Assembly (NCBI GenBank): GCA_946414625.1 | Contig: CAMKPI010000105.1 | Location: 1 to 5,521, forward strand | DNA from: an uncultured Spirochaetaceae bacterium | GTDB lineage: Bacteria > Spirochaetota > Spirochaetia > Sphaerochaetales > Sphaerochaetaceae | DNA length: 5,521 nt | Direction: 5' to 3' | The notes under the pieces: model-generated | What the model was told of the DNA's origin: nothing | Seen by the model: the letters and a program-made list of their open reading frames with translations, nothing else | Database searches by the model: none | Shown here: piece by piece, positions 1-4,389 of the stretch | How positions within the stretch are numbered: position 1 is the stretch's first letter | How the letters are laid out: the number at the start of each line of letters is the position of its first letter | Position numbers and translations under genes: made by a program

Positions 1-124
1 GTGGAGGTCTTTACATAACTTACTTATAGGAGAAATTTTTTATATATAGGGAAAGGTTGGGAATAGACATCCTCCCGACCATCACACATCCTTGAAATCC
101 CATATTTGACGGGGGTTGAGCGAT
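1..124. other. AT-rich leader; possible tail of an upstream gene
   Basis: All three plus-strand frames close early (TAA at 16-18, TAG at 47-49, TAG at 25-27), so any gene entering from the left ends within the first 49 bases; I cannot tell which frame is real. Bases 31-50 are very AT-rich (a T run followed by TATATATA), unlike the GC-rich genes downstream. A hairpin can form between 55-62 (GGTTGGGA) and 73-80 (TCCCGACC), eight pairs with one G-T and a 10-nt loop. No T run follows it, so it is not a convincing terminator. I see no good promoter for the nuclease gene; it may be co-transcribed from upstream. Confidence 0.4.
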
Positions 125-421
125 ATGCTTGAAAAAATAATCGAACATAAACTTGTAAAGGCGGCGAAGGAACGCGGGGGCTTGGCTTGGAAGTTCACGT
201 CTCCGGGCACATCCGGCGTTCCCGACCGCATAATTCTCTTACGTGACGGGAAAGTTGGCTTTGTCGAGGTCAAGGCGCCGGGGAAGAAGACACGCCCAAT
301 ACAGGAGCGACGGATACACGAGCTTCGGAGGCTTGGCTTCTACGCTGCCGTCATCGACGGGGCGGAGCAGATCGGGGGTGTGCTGGATGAGATTGGAGGC
401 GAGAAAAATGCCCCTTGTTAA
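125..421 (+). CDS. VRR-NUC domain nuclease, phage type
   Basis: A 98-aa single-domain VRR-NUC protein, a PD-(D/E)XK-fold nuclease found beside SNF2 helicases in many phages and thought to cut branched or recombining DNA. The fold signature is visible: a helix-rich start, then GVPDR (residues 31-35, catalytic D34), the strand VGFVEVK (E48 and K50 form the ExK part), KTRPIQ at 55-60 with the typical glutamine, and a C-terminal helix/strand ending in GFYAAVIDG. Length matches the family (about 90-110 aa). ATG at 125 is preferred because the G run at 111-115 is a usable ribosome site 9 nt upstream; an in-frame TTG at 116 directly abuts that run. Its last 14 bases overlap the next gene, so the two are translated together. 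Family assignment is strong; the biological role is inferred from the family. Confidence 0.88.
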   Translation: MLEKIIEHKLVKAAKERGGLAWKFTSPGTSGVPDRIILLRDGKVGFVEVKAPGKKTRPIQERRIHELRRLGFYAAVIDGAEQIGGVLDEIGGEKNAPC

Positions 422-881
422 ATGCGATTTTTGCGGCAAGGAAATGATTCGTTGCCCATCGCACATACACAGACACAACTTTTGCAGCCGGCAGTGCCTG
501 GCAGATTACTCAAGCAAAAGCAGAAATCCTGAAAGGTATGGTACGCTGAAAGATTACACGAACATTTCTGCTACATTCACCAGACTGAACAGGGTGATGA
601 ACAAAAGCAGGATGACAGCCGAGGTCCGGACAAAACTTCGTCTGGCGCGTGTCAATTCCGGCGCTGGCGTGGCATATCCCAAATATTACGGGCGGCATGA
701 GCATAGGGTGGTTGCTGAGCGAATCCTTGGCAGATCGCTGAAAACGGGGGAGGTCGTCCACCACATTGACGGGAACGTCAGGAACAACAGCCCCGAGAAT
801 TTGCGGATTTTTGCGTCGCAGGCCGAGCACGCAAAGTTTCATGCCGAATTGAATGCTGTGCTAAAGATGATTAATAGTTAG
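408..881 (+). CDS. HNH endonuclease with zinc knuckle, homing-endonuclease type
   Basis: A 157-aa HNH nuclease. The N-terminus has a treble-clef/zinc-ribbon-like finger, C6-x2-C9 and C26-x3-C30. The C-terminal HNH domain covers about residues 95-145: HEHRVVAE (97-104), the VVHHIDGN core (H118, H119, D121), NNSPENLR with N131, and HAKFH (H141, H145). This layout is that of freestanding HNH homing endonucleases (HNH_3-like). The ATG at 408 follows GGAGG (395-399) at 8 nt; the frame is open further upstream, but that part lies inside the VRR-NUC gene and reads as Arg/Ser-rich noise. It overlaps VRR-NUC by 14 bases, and its stop TAG shares its last G with the helicase ribosome site. GC of the first 190 bases is about 45%, against 58-65% in the helicase, which suggests recent arrival. 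It separates two genes that are often adjacent in related phages. Confidence 0.85.
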   Translation: MPLVKCDFCGKEMIRCPSHIHRHNFCSRQCLADYSSKSRNPERYGTLKDYTNISATFTRLNRVMNKSRMTAEVRTKLRLARVNSGAGVAYPKYYGRHEHRVVAERILGRSLKTGEVVHHIDGNVRNNSPENLRIFASQAEHAKFHAELNAVLKMINS

Positions 882-888
882 GAGGTGA
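881..888 (+). promoter_or_regulatory. Strong ribosome binding site fixing the helicase start
   Basis: GGAGGTGA is a full match to the 16S rRNA 3' end and sits 6 nt before ATG 895. It shows that translation was set up to begin upstream of the TGA at 988-990. The helicase frame therefore includes the N-terminal 31 codons, and the long open frame after the TGA is not a gene with its own start. Confidence 0.85.
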
Positions 889-894
889 TGCCCT

Positions 895-2265
895 ATGAAG
901 TTCGTGCCGCATGATTATCAGCAGTACGCTGTCGATTTTATCGAGAGCCATGAAGAAGCCGCTGTTCTCCTGGACATGGGCTTGGGTTGAGGCAAGACGG
1001 TCATAACGCTCACGGCTTTGAGCGACCTTCTTTTTGATAGTTTTGAAGTCAGCCGGGTGCTGGTCATCGCGCCCCTCCGCGTGGCGAGGGACACGTGGCC
1101 GGCAGAGCTTCGGAAATGGGAGCATCTGAAGGGGCTGACGTATTCCGTCGCCGTCGGGACGGAGGAGGAGCGGAGGGCTGCTCTCCGGGAACGGACGGTT
1201 ATCCACATTATCAACAGAGAAAATGTGGATTGGCTTGTTAATAAAAGCGGCATCCCATTCTATTACGACATGGTGGTTATCGACGAGCTGTCGAGCTTCA
1301 AATCCCACCAGACAAAGCGGTTCAGGGCGCTGATGAAGGTGCGCCCAAAGGTGAAGCGCATCGTCGGGCTGACGGGGACGCCGTCGAGCAACGGACTCAT
1401 GGACCTCTGGGCGGAGTTCCGCCTGCTGGATATGGGAAAGCGGCTGGGGCGGTTCATCGGGCAGTATCGCGAGGCGTTCTTTGTCCCGGACAAGAGGAAC
1501 CAGCATATGATCTTCAGCTACACACCTAAGAGTGGCGCAGAGGAAGAAATCTATCGGCAGATCTCGGATATCACGATCTCGATGAAGGCGGGGGATTTTC
1601 TGGAAATGCCGGAGCGTATCGAAAGCGAGGTGGTCGTTGCCCTTTCCGAAAAGGAGCGGGCGCGGTATGAGCGCATGAAAACGGAGATGGTCCTGGAGCT
1701 TGGCGGCACGGAAATCGACGCCGTGAGCGCGGCGGCTCTCTCCAACAAGCTCCTGCAGATGGCCAACGGCGCTGTCTATGATGAGGAGGGGAACTCTACC
1801 GCGCTACACTCTCGAAAATTAGATGCCCTGGAAGATATCATCGAGGCGGCGAACGGGAAGCCGCTCCTTGTGGCCTACTGGTACAAGCACGACCGGGAGC
1901 GCATCATGGCGCGGTTTGACGCGAGGGACATCAAGACGAGTGCGGACATCAGCGACTGGAACGCCGGGAAAATCCCCGTGGCGCTGATCCATCCGGCTTC
2001 GGCGGGGCACGGACTCAACCTTCAGGAGGGCGGTTCGGCGCTGGTGTGGTTCGGATTGACCTGGAGTCTTGAACTTTATCAGCAGACAAACGCGAGGCTT
2101 TGGCGGCAGGGGCAGAAAAGCACCGTGGTGATCCAGCATATAATCGCCAAAGACACTATCGACGAGAGGGTTCTCGCTACACTGGCAAAGAAAGACAAGA
2201 CGCAGGCTGCGCTGATCGAGGCGGTCAAGGCGGAATTAGGGGGCGAAAACAATGGAACCATATGA
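895..2265 (+). pseudogene. SNF2-type (SF2) phage helicase interrupted by in-frame TGA in the P-loop
   Basis: Read through one stop, this is a 456-codon SNF2-family DNA translocase, full length for phage members. Motifs in order: PHDYQQYAVDFI (residues 5-16, Q-motif region); LLDMGLG (25-31), then TGA (codon 32, bases 988-990), then GKTV (33-36), the Walker A loop; APLRVARDTWP (motif Ia); VVIDELSSFK with D130-E131 (motif II); GLTGTPSSN (158-166, motif III); HPASAGHGLNLQ (366-377, motif V); and QQTNARLWRQGQ (396-407, motif VI with the arginine finger). Everything after the TGA is intact and uncorrupted, so the break is recent or a sequencing error. A product restarting after the stop would lack a complete P-loop and could not hydrolyse ATP; no ribosome site precedes the in-frame TTG at 1018. 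The 3' end overlaps the next gene by 14 bases. Such helicases are thought to work with the VRR-NUC nuclease on recombining or stalled DNA. Confidence 0.85.
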
Positions 2266-2509
2266 GGACCTGGCGAACGCCATCATCCTTCTGGCGGTGA
2301 AAGACTGGCGGATGGCGGCGAAAACGCTGAAAAGGAAGCCGGACAACGCCTGGGCGTGGCAGATAAAGCGGGAATGCGTGGCGTTCTTCCGGTCACAGTG
2401 GTTCGGGAGACTCACGCGTGTAGACGGGATCATGCTTTTAGAGATGTTAGAAAAGGAGGCAGAGAGCCATGACGAGCAAAGAATTTCTGCGGCAGGCCTA
2501 TCGGCTTGA
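2252..2509 (+). CDS. Small helical phage protein of unknown function
   Basis: An 85-aa protein that I recognise only as a recurrent phage type found between the SNF2 helicase and the sigma-like DUF1492 gene; no function is known to me. It looks all-helical and soluble: EDLANAIILLAVKDWRMA (residues 5-22) is amphipathic, KRECVAFFRSQWFGRLT (39-55) is a conserved-looking aromatic patch, and VDGIMLLEMLEKEAE (57-71) is a last helix. There is no cysteine cluster, signal peptide or membrane segment. ATG 2252 is preceded by an AGGGGG run (2238-2243) at 8 nt. It starts inside the end of the helicase gene (14-base overlap), and its last 41 bases overlap the next gene, so the three are translationally coupled. 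Polar effects of the upstream nonsense codon on this gene are possible. Confidence 0.8.
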   Translation: MEPYEDLANAIILLAVKDWRMAAKTLKRKPDNAWAWQIKRECVAFFRSQWFGRLTRVDGIMLLEMLEKEAESHDEQRISAAGLSA

Positions 2510-2894
2510 CCAGCGGATACAAAGCGACATTGAGGAGTTGGCGCGGCTTCGGGCGATGTCCGTAGGCATCTCGGCACCCGTCTCCGGGGAAAAGGTGCAG
2601 GCGAGCCTTCCCTCAGACGCGCCTTTCGCACGGTGTGTAGAAAAGATACTCCTGCTGGAAGAGAAGATAAACGCGGAGATCGACGTCCTCGTTGGGCTTA
2701 AGGAGCAGATACGGGAGGTCATCGCGGCGGTTTCCAACACGGACGAGCAAATGGTTCTCCGCTGCCGGTATGTCCACAATATGACCTGGGAGGAAATCGG
2801 AAGCGAGATGAAGGCAAACGCGCGGACGGTCCGCCGGTGGCACGGGGCAGCCCTTCTTCACGTAGCCATGCCAAAAAATCCGATAAAAATTTGA
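2469..2894 (+). CDS. Sigma-70 region 4-like phage regulator, DUF1492/ArpU-like
   Basis: A 141-aa protein with two parts. Residues 5-30 and about 55-88 are charged helices with coiled-coil character, separated by a Ser/Pro-rich linker (31-52). Residues 92-130 are a helix-turn-helix resembling sigma factor region 4: EQMVLRCRYVHNMTWEEIG, then a turn, then NARTVRRWHGAAL as the likely recognition helix. This is the architecture of the DUF1492/ArpU-type proteins that close the early operon of many Bacillota phages and are regarded as late-gene transcription regulators. ATG 2469 follows AAGGAGG (2454-2460) at 8 nt. It overlaps the upstream gene by 41 bases. Immediately past its stop lie phased repeats, a promoter and a terminator, which fits a regulator encoded beside its target. 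Family likely; target site is inferred. Confidence 0.82.
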   Translation: MTSKEFLRQAYRLDQRIQSDIEELARLRAMSVGISAPVSGEKVQASLPSDAPFARCVEKILLLEEKINAEIDVLVGLKEQIREVIAAVSNTDEQMVLRCRYVHNMTWEEIGSEMKANARTVRRWHGAALLHVAMPKNPIKI

Positions 2895-2898
2895 AATC

Positions 2899-2933
2899 TG
2901 CCCTAAAATGTCCAGCTTTGCCCTATGACGCCC
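2899..2933 (+). repeat. Four pentamer repeats at exact 10-bp spacing, candidate activator site
   Basis: TGCCC at 2899, TGTCC at 2909, TGCCC at 2919 and CGCCC at 2929 begin exactly 10 bases apart, so they lie on one face of the helix. The first and third copies extend to TGCCCTA. The array starts five bases after the stop of the sigma-like gene and ends 15 bases before a -10 box. This arrangement is typical of a cooperatively bound activator or of a protein replacing normal -35 contacts. Binding is inferred; the phasing is seen directly. Confidence 0.6.
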
Positions 2934-2954
2934 ACCTGCCGTTTGTGATATAGT
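2925..2954 (+). promoter_or_regulatory. Extended -10 promoter, likely late-operon promoter
   Basis: TG-A-TATAGT at 2946-2954 is an extended -10 element with one mismatch to TATAAT. The best -35 is ATGACG at 2925-2930 (four of six matches, 18-bp spacer), which overlaps the last phased repeats. A poor -35 under an activator-like repeat array suggests an activated promoter. Transcription would start near 2961 and run into the terminator at 2979-3008 before reaching the HNH gene. Confidence 0.55.
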
Positions 2955-2978
2955 ATTCTCGGCAGAAAAGTCAGGAAG

Positions 2979-3008
2979 GCCCCGCGCATAAAACACGCGG
3001 GGCTTTTT
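2979..3008 (+). terminator. Intrinsic terminator just downstream of the late promoter
   Basis: GCCCCGCG (2979-2986) pairs perfectly with CGCGGGGC (2996-3003), leaving a 9-nt loop, and is followed directly by TTTTT (3004-3008). The outer bases GAA/TTT extend the stem. It can end the early operon, and would also stop transcripts started at the promoter about 20 bases upstream, giving an RNA of about 48 nt unless antitermination occurs. Confidence 0.85.
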
Positions 3009-3027
3009 CATTGGAGGGGGCGGCGTG

Positions 3028-3375
3028 ATGCCGAGGAAAGCGAAGAAGCCGTGCAAATATCCCGGCTGCCCGAAGCTGACGGACGGGACTTACTGCGAGG
3101 AGCACGGGCGCGTCGCGCGGCAGCATTACGAGCGCTTCGCGCGGGGGTACGACACGCACGAGCGGTACGGCAGCGCGTGGCAGAAGCTCCGCGACAGATA
3201 CCTCGCGGCGCACCCGCTCTGCGAAAAATGCGCGGCAAACGGGCGGTACGTCAAAGCCGTGATGGTGCATCACGCGAAGCCAATCACGGACGGCGGGACA
3301 AACGACGCGGAAAATCTGATGAGCCTTTGCGCGTCTTGCCATGAGAAGATGCATCGGCGGGGGCATAATGCCTGA
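3028..3375 (+). CDS. HNH endonuclease of the packaging (terminase-associated) type
   Basis: A 115-aa HNH protein of the class encoded next to terS in HK97-like cos phages, where it helps terminase cut the cos site. The N-terminus PCKYPGCPKLTDGTYCEEH carries C9, C14, C23 and H26, a likely zinc site. The HNH domain has PLCEKC (C65, C68), VMVHHAKPI with H81-H82, NDAENLMSL with N96, and CASCHEKMH (C101, C104, H105, H109): the ββα-metal core plus a structural zinc. Start: GGAGGGGG (3013-3020) serves ATG 3028; a GTG directly before it (3025) would add one residue. The gene is very GC-rich (about 75% near the start), more than its neighbours. It is the first gene after the promoter-terminator unit and is followed by a 268-base noncoding stretch that probably contains cos. 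Domain call is certain; role in cos cleavage is from the family and position. Confidence 0.9.
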   Translation: MPRKAKKPCKYPGCPKLTDGTYCEEHGRVARQHYERFARGYDTHERYGSAWQKLRDRYLAAHPLCEKCAANGRYVKAVMVHHAKPITDGGTNDAENLMSLCASCHEKMHRRGHNA

Positions 3376-3386
3376 TTCTTTCCAAT

Positions 3387-3407
3387 CCGCGCCCCAATTG
3401 GGGGCGG
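3387..3407. repeat. Near-perfect GC-rich dyad after the HNH stop
   Basis: CCGC at 3387-3390 and CCCC at 3392-3395 pair with GGGG (3400-3403) and GCGG (3404-3407) around AATT, with only G3391 bulged. It starts 12 bases after the HNH stop codon. There is no T run on either side, so it is not a standard terminator; it could be part of the cos region. Confidence 0.6.
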
Positions 3408-3571
3408 AGGGGGGCTAAAATCCACAGCCCTTGCAGGAGTAGGAGCGGCGCCCACCCTCACGCACAAAAAACGGATTTCAAACGGGGTATTAACCCCGGA
3501 CCGGCAGGAATCGCCGCATTTCCCACGGGGCGCGGATAGTTTTGCACGGGGAAAACGGCGACGGGATTGAA

Positions 3572-3587
3572 TATCTTTGAAAAAACG
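3572..3587 (+). repeat. 16-base direct repeat, copy 1
   Basis: TATCTTTGAAAAAACG occurs here and again, identically, at 3615-3630; starts are 43 bases apart. Copy 1 runs into the 5' arm of the hairpin at 3582-3606, copy 2 runs into the terS ribosome site. Candidate TerS binding site or a small duplication. Confidence 0.75.
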
Positions 3588-3606
3588 CTCGAATTCCGGG
3601 CGTTTT
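3582..3606 (+). repeat. Hairpin upstream of terS, weak terminator-like
   Basis: Bases 3582-3590 (AAAACGCTC) pair with 3598-3606 (GGGCGTTTT), nine pairs with one G-T, around a 7-nt loop. The 3' arm ends in TTTT and is followed by CTTTGATTT, so it could act as a weak terminator or RNA-stability element ahead of terS. It lies between the two copies of the 16-base repeat. Confidence 0.55.
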
Positions 3607-3614
3607 CTTTGATT

Positions 3615-3630
3615 TATCTTTGAAAAAACG
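3615..3630 (+). repeat. 16-base direct repeat, copy 2
   Basis: Identical to 3572-3587. It directly abuts the GGAGGTGA ribosome site of terS and contains an in-frame TTG (3620) that is not the likely start. Confidence 0.75.
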
Positions 3631-3638
3631 GGAGGTGA
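3631..3638 (+). promoter_or_regulatory. Ribosome binding site deciding the terS start
   Basis: GGAGGTGA is a full anti-Shine-Dalgarno match. It places the start at ATG 3644 (5 nt after the site, 8 after GGAGG). ATG 3638 overlaps the site and TTG 3620 lies before it, so both are rejected. Confidence 0.85.
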
Positions 3639-3643
3639 TGGCG

Positions 3644-4183
3644 ATGGCGAAAGACGGGACGAACCGGGGCGGTGCACGGGCGGGCGCCGGACGCAAGAAA
3701 AAGGCGCTGGTGGACAAGGTCGCGGAAGGCCGCACGGACAATCTCAAAGTCCTGCCGACGCCCGCCGATCTCGCTGGCGAGACCATGCCGCCCATCCATG
3801 AATTCATGAAAGCAAAACAGCGCGGAGGAAGAGACCTCTGCGCTGTTGCTGTTTATGAGAATGTGTGGAACTGGCTGAACGAGAAGGGCTGTGCTTCGCT
3901 CGTCAATCCGACGCTCCTGCAGCAGTATGCCATGAGCGTTTCCCGCTGGATTCAGTGTGAGGAAACCATCTCCGAGTTCGGCTTCCTCGCCAAGCACCCG
4001 ACCACGGGCGCGGCGATTGCTTCGCCTTATGTCGCCATGAGCCAGCAATATATGAAGCAAGTGAATCAGATTTGGTACCAGATTTACCAAATCGTGAAGG
4101 AAAACTGCTCCGTGGACTACCAGGGCGAAAGCCCGCAGGACGATGTGATGGAACGTCTGCTTCGGGCGAGGCGGGGCGTTTGA
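3644..4183 (+). CDS. terS: Terminase small subunit, P27 family
   Basis: A 179-aa phage terminase small subunit, the DNA-recognition part of the packaging motor; it binds the packaging site and hands DNA to the large subunit. The N-terminus MAKDGTNRGGARAGAGRKKK is the basic, glycine-rich start seen in many TerS proteins and probably contacts DNA. The central/C-terminal helical part has the P27-type pattern: VNPTLLQQYAMSVSRWIQCEE (87-107), EFGFLAKHPTTGAAIASPYV (111-130), then the helix YMKQVNQIWYQIYQIVKEN (136-154), and a basic tail QDDVMERLLRARRG. Length fits the family (about 150-190 aa). A strong ribosome site sets the start. Upstream lie the HNH protein and candidate cos region; downstream the large subunit is absent from the window, displaced by an antisense gene and a methyltransferase. 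No damage is visible. Confidence 0.9.
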   Translation: MAKDGTNRGGARAGAGRKKKALVDKVAEGRTDNLKVLPTPADLAGETMPPIHEFMKAKQRGGRDLCAVAVYENVWNWLNEKGCASLVNPTLLQQYAMSVSRWIQCEETISEFGFLAKHPTTGAAIASPYVAMSQQYMKQVNQIWYQIYQIVKENCSVDYQGESPQDDVMERLLRARRGV

Positions 4184-4197
4184 GGGCAAAAGAAAAA

Positions 4198-4213
4198 CCC
4201 CGCTCATGCGGGG
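4198..4213 (-). terminator. Intrinsic terminator of the antisense membrane-protein gene
   Basis: CCCCGC (4198-4203) and GCGGGG (4208-4213) form a 6-pair stem with a TCAT loop. Read on the minus strand the stem is followed by TTTTTCTTTT (from 4197 down), a good U-tract; on the plus strand the sequence after the stem is CTTGAGG, which is poor. The minus-strand gene's stop codon (4206-4204) lies in the loop, tying the terminator to that gene. Confidence 0.75.
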
Positions 4214-4389
4214 CTTGAGGTTTCTTTGAGGCGGAACGGGTAGAAAAGCAACGCGCAAACGGCACTGAAAGTCCATTTCAAGAGGAGGCCCATTGCCAAC
4301 ACCATGGGGCCGAAGATTTCGAGCAGAGCGAAAAAGAAGTAACACCCGAAAAGGAGCACGAGGGGAACACATACGAGAGCCATCAACAT
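4204..4389 (-). CDS. Small membrane protein, antisense to the packaging genes
   Basis: A 61-aa, strongly hydrophobic protein of unknown function, the only minus-strand gene I support. Residues 3-23 (rich in Leu, Val, Phe) form one membrane segment, 25-37 and 39-52 a second and possibly third, with E24 and K38 as the only charges before the polar tail RLKETSSPA. ATG 4389 is preceded on its strand by AAAGGCGGTGG, a reasonable ribosome site; GTG 4398 lies inside that site. The frame ends in the loop of a terminator oriented for this strand, and no plus-strand gene occupies the gap. These are the reasons to believe it. A weak -10 (TACACT, 4440-4435 on the minus strand) lies upstream without a clear -35. 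An independent gene inside the packaging operon suggests a 'moron' expressed from the prophage, for example acting at the host membrane, but holin-like or other roles cannot be excluded. Confidence 0.6.
   Translation of the reverse strand: MLMALVCVPLVLLFGCYFFFALLEIFGPMVLAMGLLLKWTFSAVCALLFYPFRLKETSSPA

Larger units (their letters stand above)
3376..3643. other. Noncoding candidate cos region between HNH and terS
   Basis: No supported gene lies in these 268 bases. They hold several dyads: CCGC-(G)-CCCC-AATT-GGGG-GCGG at 3387-3407, CGGGGT/ACCCCG at 3483-3488 and 3493-3498 with a 4-nt loop, and a 9-pair hairpin at 3582-3606. A G-rich run followed by CTAAAATC (3408-3422), a GGCGCC dyad (3447-3452) and TCACGCACAAAAAA (3458-3471) resembles my recollection of other HNH-terS gaps in cos phages. 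ACGGG recurs at 3482, 3525, 3546, 3561 and 3628. A 16-base direct repeat lies just before terS. Location between an HNH protein and a P27-family terminase small subunit is where cos sits in relatives; the exact nick positions cannot be read from sequence. Confidence 0.45.

Noticed and set aside
243..407. N-terminal extension of the first HNH gene
   Set aside because: The stretch lies in another frame of the VRR-NUC gene, reads as low-complexity Arg/Ser/Gly sequence, and GGAGG at 395-399 clearly serves ATG 408.
988..990. UGA recoded as Trp, Gly or selenocysteine in the whole genome
   Set aside because: Five other genes end at TGA, several within tight overlaps where readthrough would corrupt the next gene; no obvious SECIS-like hairpin was found right after the codon. 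Local readthrough remains possible but is not supported.
971..1000. Intein or intron in the helicase P-loop
   Set aside because: Only about six extra bases are present; no intein or intron sequence remains. At most a scar, noted as a separate finding.
871..1506. 211-aa minus-strand open frame opposite the helicase
   Set aside because: It mirrors conserved helicase motifs on the plus strand, has no recognisable domain, and is expected from GC-rich codon use.
1018..2265. Helicase gene starting at TTG 1018
   Set aside because: No ribosome site precedes it and it would lack the P-loop and Q-motif, both of which are encoded in frame just upstream after a perfect ribosome site at 881-888.
2899..2933. 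CRISPR or long tandem repeat array
   Set aside because: Repeat units are five bases within 10-bp spacing and only four copies; this fits an operator, not a CRISPR array.
3051..3344. Second plus-strand frame inside the packaging HNH gene
   Set aside because: Extremely Arg/Ala-rich, typical of an off-frame reading of 70%+ GC DNA, with no ribosome site.
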